This document shows positions 1-6,537 of a stretch of DNA of 7,358 nucleotides, in pieces. Each line of letters starts with the position of its first letter. The first letter of the stretch is position 1. The stretch is from the NCBI GenBank assembly GCA_030634505.1, contig DAOWAQ010000095.1:1-7358 (forward strand). The letters are read 5' to 3'. Under the pieces are notes generated by a model. That model was not told where the DNA came from. It ran no database searches and was given only the letters and a program-made list of their open reading frames with translations. The position numbers were made by a program, and so were the translations under genes. This stretch comes from Calditrichia bacterium (GTDB lineage Bacteria > Calditrichota > Calditrichia > JAJRVZ01).

Positions 1-2814
1 AAATCTCATAATGATTTTCAACAGACCAATGTTGTTTATTCTTATTTATCTGAAGGCATTGGGGGCGTAACTGAATTATTCAAAAATCGAATTGTAATAC
101 CATACGAAGGAAATTATGACCAATTTCGACATGTTATTCATCACGAATTAGTACATGCGGTAATGAATGATATGCTTTATGGAGGATCAGTACAGTCTTT
201 AGTTTCAGGGCAGGTGGTCCAAACGCCACTCTGGTTTTCAGAAGGGATGGCAGAGTATGAATCACAACGTTGGACGCCTGAACTGGACATGGTTGTAAGA
301 GATGCTACAATAACTGGATACCTTCCACCTATCGATTTTTTAGATTATATGCCATACCAGGGTGGAGCAAGTGTATTACGCTATATTGCTCAAAAATATG
401 GTGATGAAAAAATTGGAGAAATTCTAAATAAAGTTAAAGGTAGCTTTCGTTTTGAATCTGCATTTCGTTCTGCGCTCGGTATCGACTTTAAAGATCTAAC
501 AGAAGAATGGCAAAAACAAATGAAAAGGGAATACTGGCCGGATATTGCAGATCGTAAAGAACCTGGTGAAATTGCTAAAGCTTTAACCGATCATCGTGAA
601 GAAAAAAATTATCGTAATGCCAGCCCTGCCATTTCACCAATGGGTGATAAAGTGGTGTTTTTATCAGATCGTGATGGTGGTTATTTGTCAATTTTTTTAT
701 TAGATGTTCATGAAGGTGAAGTTGAGGAAAAATTAATTTCAGGTGAAATATCCGAAGATTTTGAAGAATTGCATTTCCTGACACCGGGAATGAGCTGGTC
801 TCCGGACGGAAAAAAAATCGTTTTTGCAGCTAAGGCAGGCGATTCAGATGCATTATATATTCTTGATGTACAATCTCAGGATATGGAACAATATAAATTA
901 GAAAGTCTGGATTTTGATGGAATTTTTTCTCCGACGTGGTCTACAACAGATAATCGTATTGCATTTGTTGGAAATATAGATGGCGCAAGTGATATTTATT
1001 TATATGATTTGGACTCTAAAAAAGTTGAAAATATTACTAATGATGTTTTTTCTGATAAAAATCCTTCATGGTCTCCTGACGGTAAAAGAATCGTTTTTAC
1101 CTCTGATCGTGGTGGTTATATTAATGATAATATATCAGTAACTGAATTTGATATGCACAATCATGAATTTGTAAACGATGATATTTATATTATTGAATTG
1201 GACAATCATTCAGTCACAAGAATTACTGATAAAGAAAGTAAAGAAGATTTTGCTATATTCTTTCCTTCGAGTGATTCTTTAGCTTACATTTCGAATGAGA
1301 CTGGAATTTCCAATATATATTTTCATGATTTAAAAACACATCAATCAAATCCGGTGACCAATATTATTACCGGTGTTTTTCAACTCGGATTTGATAAAAA
1401 AGCCCAAAAATTAGTTTTTACTTCGTTTTATCAGGGTGGTTGGGACATATTCTTAATGAAAAATCCAACAGAATTAGAACCTGTTAAATTAGAACTAACT
1501 GAATTCTTTAAAAATAGAGAGAAAGAAAAATTACAAATTAATGAAGTAAAGACCTTCGCTGAAATTATGGATGATACTACTGATGCTGGAGGTAAAGCAC
1601 CAATGGTAAGAGACTATAGTAAGTTTGTGTTTGCTGACATTGAAAGAAGAACCCCAGACGAAAAAGAAGTTGTAGAACTTGATGAGTCAGATTATAAAGA
1701 TGATGACGGCGAATATAAAGTTAAGAATTATAAAATAAAATTTAGCCCGGATATAATTAATGGCGCTGCCGGATATGATACTTATTTTGGATTACAAGGT
1801 TATACGCAGATAGCGCTTAGTGATATGTTAGGAGATCATAAGATATTTATCGGTACTGACCTGGTTTTTGATTTGCGTAATTCAAGCCTTAGTCTTCAAT
1901 ATTGGTATTTACCTAATCGAATTGATTATGGTATTTCTGCGTATCATGTGACTAATTTTTTCAGAACGAGTACTGAAGGGTTGTTTAGATTCAGGAATTA
2001 TGGGGTAGCATTATCTATGTCGAGACCCTTTAACAAATTTTCACGAATAGATTTATCATTAAACTGGTATAATATTAATTTAGAATATTTGGAACTTAAC
2101 AATTCTGATACCAGGATCACTACAATTCTGCCTAAAATTTCATATGTAAGAGACCAGGTACGTTGGGGTATGACCGGACCAATGGATGGATCAAGGTCAG
2201 CAATTTCAGCAACCTTTAGCCCTAAATACACGGATAATAGTTTGGATTTCCAGACTTTTAAACTAGACTATAGAAAATATTTACCTATAGCAAGGGGATA
2301 TAGTTTTGCCGTTAGATTATTTACCGGAATGAGCCAGGGTAATAATCCACAAACTTTTTATTTGGGTGGTGTAAACAACTGGTTTAATAGATCGTTTAAT
2401 GGAGGATTACGCATCGAAAATATAGAAGATGTGTTTTTCTCTGAATTTGTAACACCTTTGCGTGGTGCACGTTACTATGAACAAGATGGTAATAATTTCG
2501 GATTGGTGAACCTGGAATTCAGATTTCCATTAATTCCATATATGCAACTCGGTTTTCCTCCTATTGCACTAGGTAATATCCAGGGTGCGTTTTTTGCTGA
2601 TGTTGGAAGTGCATGGGATGATACGAATCTCTGGAAAGGTGTTTACAAAGGTGATACGGGTCAAACACGAATGCGAGATTTGATTTCAGGGTATGGCGTT
2701 GGTGCAAGAATATATATTTTTGGTTTGTTGTTACGTTGGGATGTTGCCTGGAGATATGATATTGCTACAACCAGTAAACCAAAATATTATTGGTCTATAG
2801 GGGCTGATTTTTAG
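1..2814 (+). CDS. Outer-membrane fusion protein: zinc peptidase domain, TolB-like propeller, Omp85-like barrel (5' partial)
   Basis: The frame is open from base 1, so the ATG at 163 is internal and the true start lies off the window; 937 codons are visible (numbered from base 1). HELVH at residues 48-52 followed by Glu81 in WFSEGMAEY is the zinc-site layout of gluzincin peptidases of the peptidase-MA type. Residues about 200-490 form six PD40/WD40-like blades, recognisable by SPDG-type turns (266-270, 357-360) and DIY/ALYIL strands; blade 4 carries an extra insert of about 17 residues. An acidic linker leads to SDMLGDH (607-613). The rest is alternating-polarity beta strand, with FYLGGVNNW (786-794), NLEFRFPL (837-844), a DVG segment at 867-869 and a terminal Phe937, as in Omp85/surface-antigen barrels recognised by the BAM machinery. 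Inference: an outer-membrane protein with a periplasmic peptidase and propeller; substrate unknown. It ends in tandem TAG stops. Such proteins are often annotated as Tol-like or PD40 proteins; a transport role is not supported. Confidence 0.88.
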   Translation, partial: KSHNDFQQTNVVYSYLSEGIGGVTELFKNRIVIPYEGNYDQFRHVIHHELVHAVMNDMLYGGSVQSLVSGQVVQTPLWFSEGMAEYESQRWTPELDMVVRDATITGYLPPIDFLDYMPYQGGASVLRYIAQKYGDEKIGEILNKVKGSFRFESAFRSALGIDFKDLTEEWQKQMKREYWPDIADRKEPGEIAKALTDHREEKNYRNASPAISPMGDKVVFLSDRDGGYLSIFLLDVHEGEVEEKLISGEISEDFEELHFLTPGMSWSPDGKKIVFAAKAGDSDALYILDVQSQDMEQYKLESLDFDGIFSPTWSTTDNRIAFVGNIDGASDIYLYDLDSKKVENITNDVFSDKNPSWSPDGKRIVFTSDRGGYINDNISVTEFDMHNHEFVNDDIYIIELDNHSVTRITDKESKEDFAIFFPSSDSLAYISNETGISNIYFHDLKTHQSNPVTNIITGVFQLGFDKKAQKLVFTSFYQGGWDIFLMKNPTELEPVKLELTEFFKNREKEKLQINEVKTFAEIMDDTTDAGGKAPMVRDYSKFVFADIERRTPDEKEVVELDESDYKDDDGEYKVKNYKIKFSPDIINGAAGYDTYFGLQGYTQIALSDMLGDHKIFIGTDLVFDLRNSSLSLQYWYLPNRIDYGISAYHVTNFFRTSTEGLFRFRNYGVALSMSRPFNKFSRIDLSLNWYNINLEYLELNNSDTRITTILPKISYVRDQVRWGMTGPMDGSRSAISATFSPKYTDNSLDFQTFKLDYRKYLPIARGYSFAVRLFTGMSQGNNPQTFYLGGVNNWFNRSFNGGLRIENIEDVFFSEFVTPLRGARYYEQDGNNFGLVNLEFRFPLIPYMQLGFPPIALGNIQGAFFADVGSAWDDTNLWKGVYKGDTGQTRMRDLISGYGVGARIYIFGLLLRWDVAWRYDIATTSKPKYYWSIGADF
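142..243 (+). other. Zinc-binding site of the peptidase domain (HELVH ... E)
   Basis: The HExxH codons lie at 142-156 (His48, Glu49, His52), and the likely third ligand is Glu81 (241-243) in WFSEGMAEY, 29 residues after the second His. A Trp/Phe-x-x-Glu-Gly-x-Ala-x-Tyr block after HExxH is typical of peptidase-MA-like gluzincins. Catalysis is inferred from conserved residues only. Confidence 0.75.
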
Positions 2815-2823
2815 TAGAGAAAT

Positions 2824-2849
2824 ATAAGGCGAATTTTAATTTGCCGTAT
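2824..2849. terminator. Possible bidirectional terminator hairpin between convergent genes
   Basis: The arms 2828-2834 (GGCGAAT) and 2839-2845 (ATTTGCC) form seven pairs including one G-U, with a 4-nt loop; three further A-T pairs follow beyond a mismatch. It fills most of the 34-bp gap between the + strand stop at 2814 and the minus-strand stop at 2849. Read on the minus strand it is followed by a T-rich stretch; on the + strand the tail is A-rich, so termination is better supported for the minus-strand genes. Confidence 0.4.
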
Positions 2850-3712
2850 TAAAAACTATCTGCAATTAATTGGTCTTTGATTTTCTGGATCGTTTTGGGT
2901 GCAGATCCTTCGTAATGATTATTCACATTGACATAAACATCTAAATTTTTACTATATATATCTTTAATGATTTTAACAATTAGTGAGATTTCCTCATCTT
3001 TCGGTTCTAAAATTTTGCTCCAGTCTCCCTGGCTTTTTTTTTCAATTTCACTTCTATCCGGTCCGTGAAGTCTAATAACGACTGAATAATTTATTTGATT
3101 ACTATGTTTTATATAAGTCTTAAAAATTGATAGCATGTAGTAGCCCTGAAGTAAAACAGGACTAAGATTGTTGTGATTTAAGAATTCAAAATAATTACTA
3201 TTTAAATAATTGGGATTACGAATTTCTACTGCCATCGGAATTTTATTATCAAATTGATTTATAAATTCACTAAATTTTTGCTGAAACTCTCCCTGTGATT
3301 TCATTTTCTGTTTATTTAAATATTCAAATTGAAACATGAGCATACCGATTTTCGAATGCATCGGTTCCAAACTCTCTAGGAATTTGTCAAATAATTGAAT
3401 AGATAAAAAATATGGATTCGGTTGAAGAGGTTTGTATTTGTCTTTCTGATAATAGTGGGTCAGTGTAATACTGTTAGGGATTTTAATGGTGAATTTGAAA
3501 TCTTCAGGCACGGAATCAAAATAAGACTTAACTATATGTGATTGAGGTAGAACAACTTTATCATCAGCAAATAAAGACCAGAACCACTGATCGATTTCAA
3601 CAGTATTAAAATGCGATGAATATTCGGGTAAATAATCCTTACCTGTATTTTCGCTATAAACTAAACCTTTCCAGGAATCATATTTCCAGCTGCATGTACC
3701 AATTCGTATCAT
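2849..3712 (-). CDS. DUF72 (YecE-like) family protein
   Basis: 287 residues, ATG start, complete. The N-terminal MIRIGTCSWKYDSWKG (1-16) is the hallmark opening of DUF72/YecE proteins, followed by the FNTVEID block (35-41), FKFTIKIPNSITLTH (72-86), KIGMLMFQF (121-129), MAVEIRNPNYL (160-170), VVIRLHGPDR (211-220) and VYVNVNNHYEGSAP (259-272), which match the family's strand order. Family knowledge: DUF72 proteins adopt a TIM-barrel-like fold; the biochemical role is not established, so no function is assigned. No signal peptide or membrane segment is visible, so it is probably cytoplasmic. It starts 9 bp after the yciO-type stop, with only a weak AAGA ribosome-binding sequence (3720-3723) overlapping that stop, which suggests translational coupling. 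Aromatic DQWFWS (41-46) replaces the more usual Asn-x-Thr-Phe-Tyr, suggesting a divergent subfamily. Confidence 0.88.
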   Translation of the reverse strand: MIRIGTCSWKYDSWKGLVYSENTGKDYLPEYSSHFNTVEIDQWFWSLFADDKVVLPQSHIVKSYFDSVPEDFKFTIKIPNSITLTHYYQKDKYKPLQPNPYFLSIQLFDKFLESLEPMHSKIGMLMFQFEYLNKQKMKSQGEFQQKFSEFINQFDNKIPMAVEIRNPNYLNSNYFEFLNHNNLSPVLLQGYYMLSIFKTYIKHSNQINYSVVIRLHGPDRSEIEKKSQGDWSKILEPKDEEISLIVKIIKDIYSKNLDVYVNVNNHYEGSAPKTIQKIKDQLIADSF

Positions 3713-3721
3713 ATCAAAATC

Positions 3722-4342
3722 TTAATAAATCAATGAAGTATCGCCTGCTCCTTTACGAATAATCTGCGGTGTATCCTGCGAAAGATCTACAATTGTCGAA
3801 GGATCAGAATTTATTACTCCAGCATCAAGCACCATATCCACATCATTTTCCATATTATTTATTATTTCCTGAGGGTCTGTAAAAAATCCATCTGCTCCAT
3901 CGGGAACACTTGTACTGACAACAGGTTCTCCCAGTAAATTTACAATTTCACGGCATAATGGGCTATCAGGTATGCGAATGCCTACAGTTCTTCTTTTTTG
4001 ATGCAAAAGCTTTGGGACAATTTTTGTTGCAGGTAAAATAAATGTGTAGGGTCCGGGAACACAGCGCTTCATTATTTTATAAGCATGATTACTTATATGA
4101 GCATATTGTGCTAAATTCTTTAAATCCGAACAAATAAAACTGAGTAATTTGTTGGTAGATATTTTTTTTATCTGGTATATTTTTTCAATTCCTTTTTTAC
4201 TACAAATAGATGCGCCTAATCCATAATTCGTGTCCGTTGGATAGATCACCACGCCATCATTTTTTAGTATTTCAACCGCTTTGTTAATTACCCTTGAATG
4301 TGGATTTTCAGGATAAACTACAAAAGAAAAAATTCCCAACAA
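3722..4342 (-). CDS. yciO: YciO-type YrdC/Sua5-family protein
   Basis: 206 residues, the same length as E. coli YciO as I recall it. Aligned from memory, the protein follows YciO throughout: YPENPHSRVINKAVEI (10-25), GVVIYPTDTNYGLG (30-43), PGPYTFIL (96-103), KRRTVGIRIP (116-125), GEPVVSTSV (138-146), STIVDL (182-187) and RKGAGD (196-201). The YrdC fold binds ATP and RNA; TsaC and Sua5 members make threonylcarbamoyl-AMP for tRNA t6A. Here the TsaC-type KxRPxxK segment is KKISTNK (59-65), lacking the Arg, and STSAN has become STSVP (143-147), both as expected for YciO rather than TsaC. The biological role of YciO is uncertain. The start is TTG: an in-frame TAA lies immediately upstream and no ATG occurs nearby. 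AAAGGG is 3 nt from the first TTG (4340-4342) and 6 nt from the second (4337-4339), so the second may be the one used, giving 205 residues. Probably cytoplasmic; first gene of a pair with DUF72. Confidence 0.88.
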   Translation of the reverse strand: MLGIFSFVVYPENPHSRVINKAVEILKNDGVVIYPTDTNYGLGASICSKKGIEKIYQIKKISTNKLLSFICSDLKNLAQYAHISNHAYKIMKRCVPGPYTFILPATKIVPKLLHQKRRTVGIRIPDSPLCREIVNLLGEPVVSTSVPDGADGFFTDPQEIINNMENDVDMVLDAGVINSDPSTIVDLSQDTPQIIRKGAGDTSLIY

Positions 4343-4345
4343 TTA

Positions 4346-4351
4346 CCCTTT
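4346..4351 (-). promoter_or_regulatory. Ribosome-binding site of the yciO-type gene
   Basis: Reading the minus strand gives AAAGGG here, then TAA and two consecutive TTG codons. The 6-nt spacing to the second TTG is nearer the usual optimum than the 3-nt spacing to the first. The site decides between the alternative non-ATG starts. Confidence 0.6.
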
Positions 4352-4450
4352 CTTACAATTAAATACAATATAATCTATTAAATTTATTTGTTATCTACAA
4401 AATTTCTGTGATATTAGCAGTTTAGGTATTTATATAATATACACTGACAT

Positions 4451-4527
4451 GTCATTCTGAGGAGTGTAACGACGAAGAATATTTTTTTGAAAAACAAAAT
4501 GAGATTCTTCGCTGCACTCAGAATGAC
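4451..4527. repeat. Dispersed-repeat palindrome ('ILSAAKNL'-type)
   Basis: The outer arms 4451-4460 (GTCATTCTGA) and 4518-4527 are perfect reverse complements over 10 bp. The inner arms 4473-4480 (CGAAGAAT) and 4504-4511 are perfect over 8 bp. Between them is an asymmetric internal loop of 12 versus 6 nt, and the T-tract/A-tract centre can continue the stem. The outer left edge carries a further palindrome, TGACATGTCA (4445-4454). Read on the minus strand the sequence translates as VILSAAKNL, a peptide I recognise from memory as a frequent spurious translation of short dispersed palindromic repeats in many bacterial genomes. It may act as a REP-like element, a bidirectional terminator or an mRNA-stabilising hairpin; which one cannot be told here. 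Confidence 0.72.
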
Positions 4528-4590
4528 AAAATTGGAAATTGCTAATTTTTGACGTCGTGACTTGGTTACTGTTTGATTTATATAAAAGCA

Positions 4591-4647
4591 AAAGGGCAAA
4601 GGTTACATAAATATTGGGAGGGATTTAGAGGCTTACCTTCACCCTTT
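4591..4647 (-). terminator. Imperfect inverted repeat, possible terminator of the kinase unit
   Basis: The arms 4591-4603 and 4635-4647 pair at 11 of 13 positions (AAAGGG and AAGGT blocks flanking two mismatches) around a 31-nt loop. On the minus strand the structure lies about 55 nt past the kinase stop and is followed by a T-rich TTTTGCTTTTAT stretch, which suits a terminator. The long loop and the mismatches make this tentative; it may equally be part of a larger repeat. Confidence 0.3.
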
Positions 4648-4651
4648 CATT

Positions 4652-4671
4652 TATAGTTGGAGGCAACTATA
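4652..4671. repeat. Small perfect hairpin downstream of the kinase gene
   Basis: TATAGTTG (4652-4659) and CAACTATA (4664-4671) are perfect 8-bp complements around a GAGG loop. No T-tract follows on the minus strand, so it is not a classical terminator by itself. It sits 30 bp after the kinase stop codon and next to the 4591-4647 inverted repeat. Confidence 0.45.
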
Positions 4672-4701
4672 CTTTGTGTACTGGTCAAAATGAAAAAAGT
4701 T

Positions 4702-6537
4702 TCAATTACTTACTTTTTGATTTGCTAATCTGGAAGTATAAAGTGTGGTTTTTTCTTTGGCGGGAAATTCCATTATAAAAGTAGTGCCTTTGCCAACCTT
4801 TGATTTAAAGTATAATTTTCCCTCATGAGCTTCCATAATGTTTTTACAAATAGATAATCCGATACCACTACCATCTTTTTTAGTAGTGAAATACAAATCA
4901 AATATTTTTGATTGAATTTCCTTTGGAATACCTTGTCCGTTATCAATAATTTCTATGAAGAATTTATGGTTTTTACTTATTGTCCGAATTACAAGTTCTC
5001 CACCGTCATGCATCACAGCAAATGCATTTAAAATCAAATTTAACAAAACCTGTTTTAATTGACTCTCTTCACCGTAAATCGTATCCAATTTCATCTGTAA
5101 GTTAGTGTTTAATTTTATATTTTGTTCCTGTGCCTGTTGTTGGACTAAGGTGATAACATCATTTACCACATTGTTAATATTAATGAGCTCTAAATCCAGC
5201 TTTGATGGTGTAGCTAAAGAAAGAAATTGCTGAATTATACTATTAAGTCTTTTGACTTCATTTTGTAAGGTATCAATGCTGATTTGTGCTTTATTCTTAT
5301 CTTTAAATTCCAAAGATTCCAATTTATTTTTTAAAATTTCGGAATGCATTGCCATAGCGCTTAAGGGGTTTTTAATTTCATGGCTAATTGAAGATGCTAA
5401 ATTCGTTATGACGCCAAATTTCATAGAACGATATAAATTATTTTCTAATTCTGTAATGGACTGTAAATCTTTAAATGTCAAAATAACGCCTTGAATCGTT
5501 TCTTCCTCACCAAGTGATTCGACATTCATTTTCACATAGATCTCATCATCATTTGGAAGAAAAACAGATAATTTTTTTTCAACAATATGAGTGTGATTTT
5601 TTAAGGCTTGAGATACAGTATTATTTAGTTCAATATTTGTACTTAGGATTTTTTTAAAAAATTCTGAAAATTCTTTTCCTTCGGATTGAAAAAGAATCAG
5701 GGCGGCATCATTGTTAGAAGTAACTTCTTTTGTTATATCCAGAATAATGATACTTTCGTTAACTGCCTGAAGTAATGAACTTATTCGTTTTTCAGCTTTT
5801 TTATACCCTTCTTTTAAAAAACCTACTTTTTCGATTGCTTTGTTCAAGTTGTCAAAAGTTGTGGTAAATTCATCCTGTCTATTGTAGTTGACACGGTAAC
5901 TGTAATCTTCAGCATTCAATTTGCTCAGTGCATTATTTAATGATCGAAATGGTACTTCATAGGCGCGGCTGACAAGATAAATGGAAAGGATAAATAATAA
6001 ACCAAATGCGATTAAAATGCCAATAAAATAATCAGGTAAATTTCCAAGAAAATTTTCGAATTTACCAGGATCAACTAGAATATATATATATTGATATTCT
6101 TCCAATTCTGAAATATTCAAATTCATTAAGATTCTGATTTCTTGTTCATTTTTGAAAAAGTCAATTTTATAAATATTATATTTTCCATTTTCAAATGATT
6201 GAGGAATTTTCGTATTAGTATTTCTGTCATTTGAACTTAAAACTACGGTGTCATTTTTATCAACTATGTTAATATCTTTAATAGTTTCAGATGATTGGAT
6301 TTGTCCTTTCAATATTTGTTTAAATAATTGTAAATCAATTCCGGTTGAGTCAGAATAAAACTTAGTGATATTGCCGGAAATTTGATTTTTAATTGTTTCA
6401 CATTGTAAATATGCGGATCTTTCAACTAAGATATATTGTGATTTTTCTAATTCGAGGTAGGATAAATATCCGAATACTGATAAAATGATTAGAAAAAATA
6501 CTGATAACAATACAAGTCTGTTATAAATGGATTGCAT
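4702..6537 (-). CDS. Membrane-bound sensor histidine kinase with HAMP and PAS-like domains
   Basis: 611 residues, ATG start, TGA stop. In order: a membrane helix at about 8-28; an extracytoplasmic sensor region at about 30-167, perhaps Cache-like (INIVDKNDTVVLSSN, 90-103, resembles the Cache core), ligand unknown; a second membrane helix at about 170-190; HAMP at about 191-245; a degenerate PAS-like domain at about 250-360; HisKA with phospho-acceptor His386 in SISHEIKNPLS (383-393); and HATPase_c with N-box LLNLILNAF (498-506), G1 DNGQGIP (532-538), F-box Phe546 and G2 GSGIGLSI (556-563). All catalytic motifs look intact. The catalytic core resembles NtrB/AtoS-type kinases. The stop of the upstream dipeptidase abuts this ATG, and AAAGGA lies 10 nt before the start inside the dipeptidase gene, so the two are almost certainly cotranscribed. 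No response regulator follows within the window; its partner is unknown. Confidence 0.93.
   Translation of the reverse strand: MQSIYNRLVLLSVFFLIILSVFGYLSYLELEKSQYILVERSAYLQCETIKNQISGNITKFYSDSTGIDLQLFKQILKGQIQSSETIKDINIVDKNDTVVLSSNDRNTNTKIPQSFENGKYNIYKIDFFKNEQEIRILMNLNISELEEYQYIYILVDPGKFENFLGNLPDYFIGILIAFGLLFILSIYLVSRAYEVPFRSLNNALSKLNAEDYSYRVNYNRQDEFTTTFDNLNKAIEKVGFLKEGYKKAEKRISSLLQAVNESIIILDITKEVTSNNDAALILFQSEGKEFSEFFKKILSTNIELNNTVSQALKNHTHIVEKKLSVFLPNDDEIYVKMNVESLGEEETIQGVILTFKDLQSITELENNLYRSMKFGVITNLASSISHEIKNPLSAMAMHSEILKNKLESLEFKDKNKAQISIDTLQNEVKRLNSIIQQFLSLATPSKLDLELININNVVNDVITLVQQQAQEQNIKLNTNLQMKLDTIYGEESQLKQVLLNLILNAFAVMHDGGELVIRTISKNHKFFIEIIDNGQGIPKEIQSKIFDLYFTTKKDGSGIGLSICKNIMEAHEGKLYFKSKVGKGTTFIMEFPAKEKTTLYTSRLANQKVSN

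Larger units (their letters stand above)
4343..4701. other. 359-bp gene-free gap with repeats
   Basis: No credible gene lies here. The gap separates the kinase 3' end from the yciO-type 5' end, so it must hold the promoter for yciO-DUF72 unless there is read-through. The 100 bp upstream of the TTG starts are very AT-rich; a TATATT-like box at 4367-4372 (minus strand) is the best -10 candidate, but no well-spaced -35 partner is visible. Three inverted repeats (4451-4527, 4591-4647, 4652-4671) fill much of the remainder and are listed separately. Confidence 0.7.

Noticed and set aside
163..165. ATG at 163 as the start of the outer-membrane gene
   Set aside because: The frame is open to base 1 and the HELVH zinc motif lies upstream of this ATG, so it is an internal Met.
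575..784. Minus-strand 69-codon open frame inside the outer-membrane gene
   Set aside because: It is antisense to the conserved propeller coding sequence and has no recognisable domain; a shadow frame.
1998..2231. Minus-strand 77-codon open frame inside the barrel region
   Set aside because: It is antisense to the conserved barrel strands and has no independent support.
4414..4599. 61-codon minus-strand open frame translating to a peptide containing VILSAAKNL
   Set aside because: It is the translation of the palindromic repeat and its flanks, has no ribosome-binding site or family-like composition, and the peptide is a recurrent artefact of this repeat type.
4694..4718. AAAAAGT / ACTTTTT inverted repeat across the kinase stop codon, with a T-tract
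   Set aside because: The stem is almost entirely A-T with an 11-nt loop and overlaps coding sequence; too weak to call a terminator.
5252..5494. Plus-strand 80-codon open frame opposite the kinase HisKA region
   Set aside because: It lies opposite the conserved HisKA coding sequence and its composition reflects the complementary strand.
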